This document shows, one piece after another, positions 22,438 to 35,240 of a DNA stretch of 64,000 bases. Positions within the stretch are counted from its first letter, which is position 1, and each line of letters opens with the position of its first letter. Both the position numbers and the translations under genes were made by a program. The DNA is from Actinomortierella ambigua. Taxonomy: Eukaryota; Mortierellomycota; Mortierellomycetes; Mortierellales; Mortierellaceae. The notes below the pieces were generated by a model. It saw only the letters and a list, made by a program, of their open reading frames with translations. It was not told the origin of the DNA and did no database searches. The stretch spans positions 6,979 to 70,978 of the forward strand of contig JAAAJB010000007.1 in assembly GCA_016098155.1 (NCBI GenBank). Direction: 5' to 3'.

Positions 22438-24515
22438 GACGAGAAGGAGGAAGAAGAAGAGGAAAAAAAGGGCAATGCAAGCGAGTAGCGAGAGAAAAGA
22501 ACACGACAGGGGGTTTTAAAGTACAGGAATCCAGGCATGCACACGCCGTTCTTGTTGCTCTGCTGCTCTAGACCCCGAATCAGTATCCTCCGCAATAATG
22601 CAGGGTACTAACTCTAAAAAAAAAAAATGGAAATGGGCTGTGTGTGCAGGGTAGTCGTCTGTCTATCTTGGGGTTCAGAAACAATGTAATGGGTGGGACG
22701 GGTATCTGGAGCTTAGAGACAAGGAGGGCCGAGGAAGGTCCTCGGAGACTGCGCCGGGTAAGTTGAGGTGTCCTCGGGTTGCTCGCCTATCCGTTGGATG
22801 TGTCGTGGTACTGCCGCGATAGATGATTCAATGACAGAGGGTGTGTGCGATCAAGTGTTGTAGTCGTTCGATCTGGAAGAAGGGTGTGTGAGAGAGATGG
22901 AGTGAAGAGCAGGGGCGATGGAGAGTGTGTGTATGATGGTGTGGTGAGGTGGTTGGGCAGTGGGAGGGGGAGAAAGAAAGAGAGAAGGAGAGTGAGTATT
23001 CGTTAAAGAAAGGAGGGGGGGAGGGAAGGAGTGAGTGAGAAAGAAAAGAAAGAAAGAAAGCAAGAGAGGCTGAGGGAGAGCACAAAACAGAGAAGCTCGA
23101 GTGAGGCACTGGAAAGGAGAAACAGAGTGCCAACGTCGTACCGTTTTACAACCGCTCATTTGCCGCTGTCGAAAGGGGGACAAAGCCAGGCACCTAGCCC
23201 TTCCTCCAATGAGCCGGCGGGGTGTGGAAGAGCAAGGGGATCGAAAGAGGAGAGATGACCCTGGTTCAGAAACAGAAAGGTACGTCTTCAGCATGCACTA
23301 GACACTATTATTTTATAGCTTGACAAGGTTTCAAACGATTCCATGCGGATGTGTCCAACCACAGCACGTTCGGGAAAATTGCACTGTACATCAAACCCTT
23401 TTCTCCTCATTTTTATTCTCTCTTTCCCCCCTCTCTGTTCTATCTCCCTCTATCTTCCCCCTGCCTGCCTGCTTTGCCCCCTCTCTGGCACTCTGCAACC
23501 ATTCAAGATGGTTTACTTGGCTGAGTTTCCTTGATCCTCTCCCCTCCCTCCTTCCTCTCTCCCCATACTACTACTCGTCTTATGTTTGCATGACGTGCTG
23601 CCATGCGGAGAATGGGGGGATATATTTTGCCGCTCGGCATCGAGGACGAAAAAAAAAAAAAAGTAAAATAGAGGAGCGCGTGGAGAAGAAGAACCACGAT
23701 GATAGACAGCTTTAGAGAGAATAATAAGACACTGCCTCATTACAGCCCTCCCCTCCTAGATCTCCTCAGCCCTTTCCTTTTTCTCCTCGCTTTCCTGTCC
23801 ACACTAGCCACAAATGCAAGTCCAACTTCTTGCCCAGTGCATCAAACACCACTCTCTCTGTCAAGCAAACACATCAAGCACGCATCGCCACCTCGAGTGC
23901 ATAAAAAAAAAACTTTATTTCTATGATAGCGCACAGGTGAGTTTTTCAAGGTTATTTTCACCTACATCCAGCTGGACCGCTGCGCGGTCGGGCCTTCTTG
24001 TCACTACGCCGAACAGAGTCCAGACAACAGGGTCATGATGAACACAATGTTGATTTCGCATGCCCTTGGCTGCTTACCCTTGATTGGCGACATTCTATCA
24101 GGCTGTACCGCTTCTAGACGCTCTAGTATCGATGTCCTACTCTTGCGCCATGCACCATGGTGAATGATCGAACTATATATCTAGTCACCTTTGGTTGTGG
24201 ACACCAAGATTGGTCCGAGGAATCATGAAGCGATGCACAGTAGACACACAGATAGAACAACAAATCCCTCCCCCCACCAAGACGCTCTCGTAGACTCTTC
24301 ACCCGGAGAGGTAGTACCATCCGGGTCTCTGTCCTCCTTGTGAAACTGGTTGACAGAATGTATCCACTCTCCTCCCCCTCCCATTTCCCGAGCCAGAATC
24401 GAGCAAGTAATCCATCCAAGTGAACGCCATAGAGAAAGCACAAGCGAAGAGTGACAAAGCAAACGAAGAGTTACACGTATTTTTTTTTCCACCCCTCCCT
24501 CTCCTCTATCCACGA
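22438..24515. other. Intergenic, about 2.1 kb
   Basis: No gene seen. It holds the upstream region of the CAX gene, a purine-rich tract (about 22865-23110), and C/T-rich DNA at 23400-23580. Frames here are products of these skewed tracts. Confidence 0.6.
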
Positions 24516-27500
24516 TTAAATCAGGATCTCCTGCCACAGCACCGAGTCTGGGTTGAGGGCCTTGAACAGCTCCATGTCAAAGTGCTCGCCCTCGTCCGTG
24601 GTCCGAACAAGGCGCTGGCACATTTTGTCGATGGCAATCACCGACAGGACCGTCTGGATGTAGGCATCGATCATGTCGTCCACGCCTAGTCCGAGCTGGT
24701 TGAAATCCTTGCGATCCATCAACAGCAGCCGCGCTGCCTCTGTGCTCCACTCGCCCGTCGGTGTCTTGACTGACAGGTTTGTACCCAGCATTTCCCATGA
24801 TGTGACTATCGTGTGAGGAAGGGCAGGGGTAGGGCAGAGAGGCAAAGTTGTTAGAGGAGGTGTCATACCATGAAAACGTATAGACATTTTGCAGCATGTC
24901 AAAAATAAAAAGAGCTGGCGCCCAAAGCATACTTGTAGGGTCGTCACTGAGGTGTCGAAGCAAAGGTTTACGAGCACGACGAGCATAGATGCAGATAGGA
25001 CGGAAGCCGTCCTTGTTGCCAGCCACCATCATTCGCAGGTCGCTCACAAATGTGTTGGTCTTCTTGTTGGGGATCGTTCCGACGTGATAGCTAAAGAGTT
25101 TTTTGGTGACAAGCATGGTTAACAGCCCGAAGATGCTTGGATGATTGCACAGTGTGAACAGAGGGTTGGTGGCGTTTGACTATAAGACATGGCTCGTGTT
25201 GAACCAAATGCTACTTACAATTTGCCGTGGCGTGTAATAGATGACCACGAAGCGTTACCGACGAGAGACTGTACAATAAACTTGTCGTAGTGGTGCGGTG
25301 TCTCCATGAATTCCTTCAGCTCTTCCTTGTTGGTGATTGTGTAGACTCCTTGACCTATGGGAGAGAAAAAAAAAAGGTTCGAAAGTCATTAGTATAGAGC
25401 TCACTCTTCTTGCGTCTGTCTATCCCCTTGTTCTTCCTCTTCTTCGCATGAAAACCCATGACTCTCGAGTTTGACATTGCTCCGTGTCAACATACCAGCA
25501 TTCGAATATGGCACTTTGACGACGGCATGGCCACCCATGCTATCGAGCCACAGCGGAATCTCGCTCTTGGTGACATTGTTAATTGTCTCTGGGACACGGA
25601 CGTGCAATCCAGAGTTGACTAGCTCGGCATTGAAGAACTCGTACGCCTTGGCAGCCATCATCTTGTTGCGTCCTCCAGCCAGACATGCCACTGTCTGGTT
25701 CATGACGACAGTGCGTGTGTGAATTGGGAACCGGTTCCATGGCTTTTGTGTGACGTAGCGAAAGCATGCGCGGATAGGGTGCCACTCTGGTTGTAAGAAA
25801 AAGTATGTAATAGTGTCACATAATAGTCAAGGAAGGGAGAGGAGGGGGGGGGGCAACGAGAAGTCAGTTGAAAGGCACAGGTAATACATATAGATATATA
25901 AAAAGAGTGAGAGAGGGCGCTGGATAGTCACCTACCCTTGTCGCTGTCGCGGATATGCATGACACGGTCAACCCACTTGACAGGTGGGTCGAGGTCATCC
26001 TCGTAATACTCGACAGACCAAACCTTCTCCTTCATGACATCGGCAAGAGTCGACGCATAGCCTGATGCTTCCATTGTGTTCTTGTCGTAAACGACAGCCA
26101 AATCGCCCAATGACCGGTCAGCTCTCTCAATCATGTCTTTGAATGCCGAGTCAAGCACTGTGCGATATCCTCCATGTTCCTATGTATAGTAGCAAAAAAA
26201 GATACACACAGGCGTGTTAGACCACGAGATGCGATTTTGATCCTTCTTCCTCCGTCGAGGAGTAGAAAGAAAAAAAAAAGCCTGTTCCAGCATGCACTGT
26301 AAGTATAACGTTAGGAGTATGAGGTACCGTACATCTGATTCGGTCAAGAGCGGCATGGATTTTTGACCAGAGGGACACGAGTTGGTCTCGACGATGATCA
26401 TTTGGCGGTGGCCATCCGCTGTGGTGACATTGAACAGATCCGAGCCTTAGCAGTAGGAAAGAGCGAGAGAAAGAGAAAGAGTATGAAGGATGTGCAGGGT
26501 AAGTGAGCGTGTATATGTATATTCTCGAGCTTATTTGTTTGTGCGTGTCCGATCCTTGTGTTCCACAGACGTGTGAATGCCGCCACTGCTCATTGGCTGA
26601 GGTTGACGGTTGGGCATATTTCCTGTTGCTGCAGTGTGTGTGTGTGACCCTTTCCCCCCTTCCCCATTCCTCGTGTTACTTCGTTGCTGCTCTGCGCTGC
26701 TCCTCTTTGTTGTAGGCTGAAAGTTACTCCCAGCCCATCCCCTCCTCTTACTCATGTTTTCGACTCGATGTTGAAATGTAGTTGTTGGGGGTCGTGGTCA
26801 GTTTAGACTGAGTCGCATCATGCTGACGATGAACTTGTACTTCCTCCCTGCCAAGGGTAGTGAAAAACTGCGGGTGCTGCAAACTCAAACGACATCACCA
26901 AGAAAAAAAGATAACGATACGAACGGAACATGACAACAAGGGCAAAAGAAGAAACCAGGGGAGTCAAGAAAAAAAAATGAGGGTGTTTCCCACTCAGAGC
27001 CAATGGCAGTTGGACATAGACCCACTCAGCAACAATACACGAAGGAGCTCCTCCAACGGCAAGCGGGAGGGAAGGAGACAGCAATGTGATGCACAGGGTG
27101 TAGCCTCTACTTTCCAAACCCCAAAGCAAAAACACGAACCCCGCCTCCTCCCTCGCTCGCTTTTCCTTTGGCGATTTTGTGTGTCTCTCTCCCTTGTGCC
27201 TTTTGTTTTCCCTCTCCTTCTCTCAGTCCGCCGATGAGTACTCTCCAACCCCTCTTAACTTGTGGATCCATCTCGCTTTCTAAAACTCTGCACGTGTGTA
27301 CGTGTGTGTGTGTGTGTATGTGAAAAAAGCGTTCTTACCTGCCCATTGAAAGTGCTTGGGGCGATATTCCAGACATTTCCGGAGCATGGCCTCATTGACC
27401 TGTGGGTTCAAGTGCATATAGCGCGCAATGATGCGTTCATTTCCGAGCGAGAAGAAGTAGCCGACCATCGGATGGATCTGCGCGTTCAGGACGCGTGGGT

Positions 27501-28419
27501 AAAAGTGCCGATCGGGCTCAAAGTGGTCCGCGGTCACCAGTGTGGCGTCCGAGATCACCTTCTTGGGTCGAGGCTCGACAATCACATCCTTGTCCTTGTC
27601 CTGTTGTTTTTGTTGCTGCTGTTGAAACTCGTCTTGCTGATGGTATGGTGGTGCAGGGGTAGTGATGGCGGAAGGCGAGATCGAACCGGCGCTCAACGGG
27701 TGGATCGAGTTTTGTGAAAAATATAACTCGCGATCGAGGGAGCTGGTCGACGACGTCGATGACGACGTTTGCAAACGGTTCATACCACCAGTAGTTGCAG
27801 CGGCAGCAGCAGCAGCAGTAGTAGTGGTGGTGGTGGTAGTAGTAGATGGTGCTGCTGCTGCAGTTGTCGTCAGGTGGCCATCACTGCCCATCAAGGACGC
27901 GAACGAGCCCAGGCCCGAACTGATGTTAGAGTCGTTTGAGCCTCGTCCCTGGCGATGCAGCTGGTTGCTGGCATGGTTCAAGCTGTTTGGGTGCTGAAGC
28001 TCGTCCGCGCGTGCGTATCCACCAAAGGCCGTCGTGGCATGCGCAGCATTCGGTGCGGGCGCAGGAGCGGCAGGCGACAGCGATGGGGACGGTTGCAGCG
28101 GGTGAAGGGGGTGGTGGTAGTTGGTCAGGATGGACGAGGGCACGAGGGTACTGTCGTTGTCGTTGTTTTTGTTGCTGTCGACATCACTAACAGCCTCATG
28201 AGCATGATGGGTCGAGAACCAGTCAGGGTTGCCGACGGTGGTGTCGCCAGGCATCGAGTCGAGGAAGGTGTCTTTGGTCAGGACCTTGATGAACGATACC
28301 TGAGCTGATGTGTCTTGAGCGTCCGTAGTACCTTCAGTAGAAGTGGCAACTGGAGTGACGTCCACATCTACATCCACATCGGCGGTGGCGGTTGAGGGGC
28401 TTCCGGTATCTTGCTTCAT
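24516..28419 (-). CDS. Uncharacterised ATP-grasp-like protein, eight exons
   Basis: Model: complement of 24516..24805, 24933..25090, 25219..25354, 25496..25786, 25936..26179, 26333..26445, 26809..26847, 27339..28419; 783 aa, every phase agrees. Residues 1-290 are low-complexity (Asp/Val, Ser/Thr/Ala/Gln runs); the ordered part begins near [19 protein letters not shown]. Later features: [16 protein letters not shown], a Trp/Arg-rich block ([11 protein letters not shown]), [20 protein letters not shown], the glycine-rich [18 protein letters not shown] resembling an ATP-grasp nucleotide loop with its lysine, [23 protein letters not shown] and [10 protein letters not shown], then [13 protein letters not shown]. 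This suggests ligase-type ATP chemistry; the substrate is unknown. Exon 26809..26847 (39 bp) relies on a weak GTCTAA donor. MKQDTGS at 28419 is chosen as start; upstream frame is CT/GA repeat. Confidence 0.8.
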
Positions 28420-28473
28420 GGTGGTTGCTGGTTCTGGGGAGATGATGAGCAGTGTTGTTGCAAGAAGGGAAGG

Positions 28474-28539
<66 letters not shown>

Positions 28540-29872
28540 AAGAAAGACAAAAAGAAGGAGAGAAAGAGAGAAACAGCAGGACAATGTTAAAACAACAAGA
28601 AAGACAAGAAGAGAGAAAAGAAGTGTGTCGACTCGACTCCACCCCTCCCTTTCCGCGGCGGCTGGTGCTACTCCTGTCAAAGAGAAAACGTGGTGGCGGG
28701 AAAGGACGAGGAGGGGGAAGAGGAGTGGGATTCATTTCTGCAGGCTTTTTCCTTCTGTGCAGCAAGCAAGGATATCGGCAGCAACAATAGAGGGCACCCC
28801 CTTTTGTCCCCCCCTCCCAACGGCACACATACATTCATACACTGCAACCCTACAACCAACTGAGATCACACTGACAAGGAATTGCAGAATGAGGAATGGG
28901 AATGAACGTTGCACCTCTCTTTCACCCTCACATACGCACACACATATATGTGTATGTATTGCACATCCAGACTGGCAGTCTGTCAAACAGGGTCAGTTTA
29001 TCACGCTCAACGGTCGGTGCTGATTCTCCGTCTCTCACAGACCCTGTAGATTACTACATGCAAGAGAGGCCTGTGCTCCCAGATCAACACCTGTACACGC
29101 GCATGCTTTTTCTCTCCTTCTATCCCTCTTGTTCTGTGGGTTCAGATGCAAGATGCAAGTGCCTTTGCCTTGGACGTACTGTGTTGGAGACGGTGGATCG
29201 AGCGAGAGCGAGCTTACGAGGCTGATCGGCGAGTGCGCGTGATTCAAATACGAAGAAACGTAAAGGTGAAGAGACAACAGGAAGAGGCGAGATGGAGGAC
29301 GAGAAGGGGTTGAAAAAACGGCAATAGCAACTGCAGCAAGAACAAGAACAACAGAAGGAAAAGAAAAGAAGAAAAATAAAGAGGGTCGAGAGATGGTGGA
29401 TTTATATCAGAGAGGAGAATAGAGAGAGAGAGGAATGGAGAGAGGAGAGAGCAAGAATCCAGGCTGTCCAACGGGCTGTCGAACAGAGGCCATGCTCCCC
29501 CTTCTAGTCGGACGAATCGCTCTTGGGGGTGGTACCTGCAGGAAAGTGGACAGGCCAGCTGGGACCCTCTCCTTCAGTTCATTTCATATCCTCGCCTTTT
29601 TCTCTCTCCCTATCGTGTGCGTCGACAGGGTCAGGCTGGGTTGGGCGGCAATGGGGGTTGGGTGAACACTGTTCTATCCAATCAGTGCACGTCCAACACT
29701 GCATGAGAAACCGAGCAACCTCACTCCTCCTCTCCAAAACCTCCTACCCCTCTCAAACACGCGCCACCACCACTGCCTACCACTTACTCTCCATGCCACT
29801 CACTCGAACGACAAAAAGCAAGAAACATATTTGTTTATTGATGTCGCGCTGGGTTAAGTTTGAGAGTGTATC

Positions 29873-29905
<33 letters not shown>

Positions 29906-29991
29906 GCTAAAAGTACAAACGAAAGCATAGGGTAATAGCTAGCCCAATCCTGGCGACGAGAAGAAAGGGTTGGAGGGTCTGTCCCCCTGTC
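28420..29991. other. Intergenic with GA microsatellites
   Basis: Upstream region of the ATP-grasp-like gene and downstream region of the LITAF gene. It carries GA repeats at 28481-28535 and 29875-29903 and purine-rich DNA between 29240 and 29450. No gene seen. Confidence 0.6.
28481..28535. repeat. (GA)n microsatellite, ~55 bp
   Basis: Perfect GA dinucleotides in the 5' leader of the minus-strand ATP-grasp-like gene, where they read as CT. Confidence 0.95.
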
Positions 29992-30702
29992 TTATGGACC
30001 ACCACGTGCGGGGATGGTGTGTCCCTTCAGGCGCGAGAAGAGACCAATCTCCTCACTACAGTTGGGGCACGAATGCAGCATGTCCTTGCCAGAGGTCATG
30101 CACAGCGGCAGCAGACAGCAGCCACACGACGTAATGCCCAGCAGCAGCAATGTCAGGATGCTAAGATATGTGCAGGAGCCTGGAGAGAGAGAAAGTAGGC
30201 AAGCAAGAAAGAAAAAAAAAAGTCAGCTTCTCCATCCCTCATGGATACATGATAGCATGTAGGAAGGAAGGCAATCTGTATATGAATAAAAAGACTCACC
30301 AGCCTCCGGTTCGGTTTCGGTCAGGACAACATAGTGGCAGTGCGGACAGACAACAACTCCTGGCTTGGGGCCAAGGTCCTCGATGCGCGAAGGAGGCTTC
30401 ATGAGGACCAAGGGCGAGGACATGACAGACGCTTGTGGGTGCTGGGCAACATGACCAGGGTGGTGTGCGATGTGGTGCTGAGGATAGGATGGATGGACAC
30501 GTGGATACGTGACAACCGCCTGCTGCTGCAACAATGGTTGTTGCTCTTGAAGAGCTGAAAAGTGTTGGTGCTGGAGCAGCGGTGCTGAAGGTCCAATCGA
30601 TGGTGACGACGGCGCTGTCGACGGCGTATAGGGTGGTGGTTCGACGCCTTGCTCGTCAGAGGGCAGCTGGGGATAAAGCTTTTTGTCCTTCTTGTCCGAC
30701 AT
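29992..30702 (-). CDS. LITAF-domain endosomal membrane protein
   Basis: Two exons, complement of 29992..30179 and 30300..30702; 196 aa. The N-terminal half is Pro/Gln/His-rich with a PPPY motif (residues 22-25) that can bind WW domains of NEDD4-type ubiquitin ligases. The LITAF domain follows: first CPHC knuckle at 119-122, a hydrophobic in-plane membrane helix with cysteines (LSILTLLLLGITSCGCCLLP), then HSCPNC at 170-175 and the EIGLFSRLKGH end. The family attaches to late endosome/lysosome membranes through a zinc-stabilised monotopic domain and acts in ubiquitin-dependent sorting. An in-frame ATG lies 12 bases upstream (30714); 30702 is preferred because MSDKKDK is a natural start, but this is not decisive. 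Confidence 0.88.
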
Positions 30703-30897
30703 TGGAAGAGTCAATCAATAAAATGAATGAATGAATTCAGAAGAGAGTGTGAGTGGGGGAAATTGAAACGACATGTCGATTTTGTGTTGCTTTTATATGG
30801 CAATGCCAAGACCTGCAGGTTTGTATTTATCGCCTGATTTGGTATGCCCTGAGAGGATGCCAAGCACACCCCCCCCTCTTGACACACACACAGACAC

Positions 30898-30939
<42 letters not shown>

Positions 30940-33900
30940 GTCTTTCGACCTAAAAAGAAAATAGCAGTACACAAGGGATGTGCCAAGGCGAACAAGACAG
31001 GAGGTCTGCAGGCCATCTACCCCCACAAGAGATCATTCTTGGTACTTTGCATCCCAGAGTCACTATGGCGCCCTGCTCGTGCGCAAGAGGCTCGAGGGGA
31101 AAATAGGTTTTGAGAGGTTGCACCGCAAAGCATCTTTGTTTTCCTTTTTCCAAGAGTCGACAAAGCCTATTTTCGTTTGACAGCAACAAGGTCCTACGAT
31201 ATGACATGTCATATTCACCATGTCTGCTGTGTAGTGAGGGTGAGGCGCAAAGAGTTACGAGCCACGCCTTGCATAGAGACACAGTACCCTGCCTCTCCTC
31301 AAGCGTGTCTTGCCATCATTGCTAGGTGCTTTGGAAGCAACCTCCTCCCTCTCCTTTTTAACAAAAGGGGTGGCTTCAGAAGCGAACACCTGAAAAATAA
31401 CACTGTAAGCTCGTACCACCGCTGGTAGAGTCGTTTTTGCCACGTTGGCTATTCTCCAGTGAGCAAACACCTAATGAGTTCCGGCGAAGGCTCTACTGAG
31501 TGCTCCTATCATATATGTGGAGCAGACTTTTTAGGCGTTTGGCTTTACTTTTTTTGGACACCACGACTGTGGCTTATCCTTGCAATGCCCGAGTTGCGCG
31601 TATAATATGGCAATGTTGGAGAGTAGCTTTGAACTGCCTTGGAAAGACCGTTGAAACACTTTGTCATCCTTGATGTTGGCTACTATTTGAGAGACTGACT
31701 ATCTGAGAAGAGCCCTGGATGAGGCCGGTGTAGACCATACAGCATGACTGGATCAGTGTGTCATTGCCAAATCCAGTTGTCTTTGCCGTGAAATGGACTC
31801 GAAGAGGAAAAAGACAAGACGATAAAGAGGACGAGGAGAAGACGATCAGGATGTTGAAGGAAAAGAGCTATGGGAGGTGTGGTGTGTATGTGGTTGATCC
31901 AAGCGAGAAGAGTGCTTCTGATAGATTCATTGAGTGTGGCTAAAAACTGTTATTGTTGCCCCCCACTACATTACATACGCGCTTGTGCCTTGCGTTAATT
32001 GCCTTCCTTCGCACGACCATACTGTAGTAATGTGCAAGGACCAACAGTATGCTCACACGACTATCTCTGTGGTAAACATACCCACATCCCTACTTCCATG
32101 CTAATTTTTTTTGGGGGCATGCTCCCCTGTCTTTCTCTCCCCTTCTTTGTCCAGTTCCCCTCTGCTGGAGTACGTACCTTCGTCCTCCGCCCGGGCAGCA
32201 GGTTTGTCAAGTCTGCGCATCTTACCCCGTCTGTGGACTCATGGAGTCATGCTGCAGGATGGCTCCTTCTCTTCCTGTCCCCTACCATCCCACTTGTGCC
32301 TGCCTCTCCCTCTCTCTCACTCTCTTTCGCCCCTTTGAGCGCATATTTTTCCGTTCTTCTCCTCCATCTTTTTATTCTTCTTCCTCCTTGTCTTCTCGGA
32401 AAACCCTTCCTCTCACCCCCCTCTCCTGCTGCTGTCCTTTGCACCTCTTTTCTTGATCTCTCCTGTCCAGCTGCTCTCTTGTGCTCCTTTGCTGCTGTTG
32501 TTGATTGTCAGACTCGTTTGTCCCCGAGTATCCACGGTTATTTTTCCAGTCCTCCTTGACCTCTCTCTTCATCTTCTTCCTGCCGCTGCCGCTTGTGCTC
32601 TTCACGTTGGTAATCCCAAACTTTCTCCTTGTTTTCTTTTGTTTGTTGTTTTTCCACTCTGTTCGTGAACGAACATCTCAACACATAAAGTGCAACGACG
32701 GAGGGTCCCTTGTTTTGAAACTACATTGACAAAGACGACAAACTCTTCTATTTCTCTCTCTTATACCACCCATTGTCGCCTTTTTTTCACTCCCCACTTT
32801 CCTCCTCACACATTGACCCTCTCTTCCTTCGACCGCGTTCCCGTTTTCCCTGCTCCTTCTTCCTTCTTATTACTGCCTGCCCCTCTCCTCCTCCTCCTCA
32901 CAACAGCCACCTTCGATTTTTGTCACTTCTTTCACACCTTCATCATTGGTATAGTTGCGTTCCACCTAAACTCGCACCTCTCCTTCTTGCTCGGCACTAT
33001 TTTCCCTTTCGGCGATGCCTCAATCGCAGACACCGACCCTATTGTCGACCACATTTTTCTACCCTCGGTCTCTATGAAGCTGTTTTTAGAGGGGGACTAG
33101 ACCTACTTCTACCTTTTGTCCTGCAATCCCATCCATGTCTTTTCTCCTTGGGCAGTGAGGCTAGTCTCGATTTTGTCCTTCTCTCTCTCTCATTGGACAA
33201 TGTGGCAGTGATCTCCCCTCTTCTCCCCGAGAAGATATAACAATGGGACCATTCTCTACCATGACCCTGGAGCCTCAGCTCATGTCCCAGCTCCTTTGTC
33301 CGTTCTCTCTCCCCCCTTTTTTTCTCTTCTTTCCTGCCAAGGAACTCCATCTGCCTTGAAAAAAAAAAAAGAAAGTACCGGTTGTGGCTCTTTCTTTCTC
33401 GGCTCACGTTTCCTGAGACCTTTCTGGATACTACCACCTTCCGTACCTTTCTTTTTTTTCTTCTTCTTCAAAAGGGAAGCACTTGTATCGGGCGATAGAT
33501 GTATCCATGTATGCCAGTTTAAGACTACAAGGCACATGCTATCCTTTTCTTTGGCTCACCCAATCTAGGCCCAGCAGGATCCAATCCCAGAGACCATGTG
33601 GTGACCAAAACCTTCTTTTTAGACTGGGCTGGAGAGCTAACCTTTGCATTCTTTCCTTTTTCCTTTTTATCCTCAATCGCCATCTAGTGTTACACTTTCT
33701 GTCTCCTTTGCTCTTTCTCCTCCCAAGGATTTCGTCTAAAATCGGCTGCTCCCTGAAGGCCCCTTCTCTTCGTCTTTCTCTCTCTTCCTCTCTCTCTCTC
33801 TCACACCCTTGATTGGTGCTTTATCCAGCAGTACAAAGCATCCCAGCATATCGCAACATAAAATCGGCACAACAAAAACAACACAACAACAAACACACAC

Positions 33901-34025
33901 ACATACATCTAGACCCACAATTGTTTTGTTCAGGGTCTATGCGTCTCCTCAAGCACACCAATCGATCCTTCTCATCCCCGATCTCACCACACACAACCTC
34001 TTGTTCCACAGCGCTACCATCATCC
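30703..34025. other. 3.3-kb intergenic region, pyrimidine-rich
   Basis: No gene supported. CT repeat at 30901-30936; strongly C/T-rich plus strand from about 32100 to 33830 with poly-purine breaks. Frames in that part encode only Ser/Leu/Pro/Phe mixtures. The last 190 bases are a CA-rich leader for the next gene. Confidence 0.55.
30901..30936. repeat. (CT)n microsatellite
   Basis: Thirty-six bases of perfect TC dinucleotide. Confidence 0.95.
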
Positions 34026-35240
34026 ATGACCTCAGCAACACCATCAAGGGCAACAATAGCAAGGAAGTCAGCGCCCAGCCCACGCACATGCCTGTTCCTC
34101 GCCCTCTGCTGCTACTGTGCCCTTGGCATGGCTGCCTCAGCAGCGTCGGTTGCTGTTGTGACCAAGAACGGCATCTATCATCACATTGAGCGGCGAGAGG
34201 TCCTTCCAGCAACCGTGGGCGAGGCTAGTGCGGACAGCGCTGGGACCCCATGGCCACACTCGCCGTACACACCCAAGCCAGGTAGCGGCGGCGGAGAAGG
34301 AGGAGGCGGTAGTGGAGAATTGCAGCCTGGTCCTTCAAAGAAGAAGAAGCGTAGCGGCTTCCTGTCAGAGTTGAAGGAGGATGGAGAGCCAGATGCAGCA
34401 GCAGCAGCAGCAGTGGCATCCACGGTGGTCGACAAGGATGCTGGAGATGGAAAGCATGAGGCTATTTTTGGCGACAACGATGAGGTGGTCGCCACCGCAT
34501 TCCAGTCTTCCCTATCATCGTCAGGTGGGGCTCGTTTGAAGGACCAAGGCGCCGACTTGAAGGGTCGAATTGATTTTGTCGGGCTAGCATCGAATGCAGG
34601 CAAACAACAACAACAACAACAACAACACCGGGCGCAAAAGCAGGAGTCGGCAAAAGAAGAAGAACAACAGGAGAATGATGATCATCATCGGCACGAGGTC
34701 AAGGGCGGTGTTGCCGCGTCGGGCGAAAAGTTTGAGCATATGGATATCTGGAACGAGGACGACGATGAGGAGGCGGCTTCGGGGCTCCTTCAGCCCACTC
34801 AGTTCCCGTCGCGCGATCTCTTTGGTGAAAATGCAGAAGAGGTAGATGCTGACATTCGAGTGGCACCCGAGCATATCGCCCACTCGGAACACGACTATCT
34901 TGATGACAGCGATGAGGATGGGGAGGACGAAGACGGTCTTGGCAATGACAACAACAATGATGATAATAATAATGATGATGACGACGATGAGAGCAACGCA
35001 TCCACAACAATCGAATGGTCAGTCGACGAGTGGGAGGAGGAGTTTGATGGCGATCTTGCAGACTGGTCAGACTGGATCGATGAGCACGACGAGCTGGAGC
35101 GCCAGGAGCCAGAGATGACGATGAAGATCAAGGTCAAAGTCATGGGCCACGCGCGACTGGTGCATACTGGCGACGAGGAGAAAAACAAGGACAAGGATGA
35201 GAGTCCATACCAACGCCTCTTCTCCGAGTCGTGGTTCTGA
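34026..35240 (+). CDS. Predicted secretory-pathway acidic protein
   Basis: Single exon; 404 aa from ATG 34026. The start is chosen because it gives an N-terminus with basic residues and then the hydrophobic TCLFLALCCYCALGMAASAA, a probable signal peptide or anchor; frame continues open upstream to 33813 in leader-like DNA. The mature part is very acidic: Gly-rich spacer, KKKKR patch, Ala and Gln runs, then long Asp/Asn/Glu stretches and a Trp-containing block (WSVDEWEEEF, LADWSDWIDEHDELE). There is no enzyme motif. A role in the secretory pathway, cell surface or cation binding is possible but unproven. It shares its style (signal plus poly-acidic body) with the protein at 42405. Confidence 0.72.
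   Translation: MTSATPSRATIARKSAPSPRTCLFLALCCYCALGMAASAASVAVVTKNGIYHHIERREVLPATVGEASADSAGTPWPHSPYTPKPGSGGGEGGGGSGELQPGPSKKKKRSGFLSELKEDGEPDAAAAAAVASTVVDKDAGDGKHEAIFGDNDEVVATAFQSSLSSSGGARLKDQGADLKGRIDFVGLASNAGKQQQQQQQHRAQKQESAKEEEQQENDDHHRHEVKGGVAASGEKFEHMDIWNEDDDEEAASGLLQPTQFPSRDLFGENAEEVDADIRVAPEHIAHSEHDYLDDSDEDGEDEDGLGNDNNNDDNNNDDDDDESNASTTIEWSVDEWEEEFDGDLADWSDWIDEHDELERQEPEMTMKIKVKVMGHARLVHTGDEEKNKDKDESPYQRLFSESWF

Noticed and set aside
27280..27338. Read-through C-terminus after the first exon of the ATP-grasp-like gene
   Set aside because: A GTAAGA donor at 27338 and in-phase downstream exons show that it is intron; the CA repeat here is intronic.
33813..34025. Upstream extension of the acidic secretory protein
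   Set aside because: Leader-like CA/T-rich DNA; starting there would bury the hydrophobic segment in mid-protein. Kept as an alternative only.
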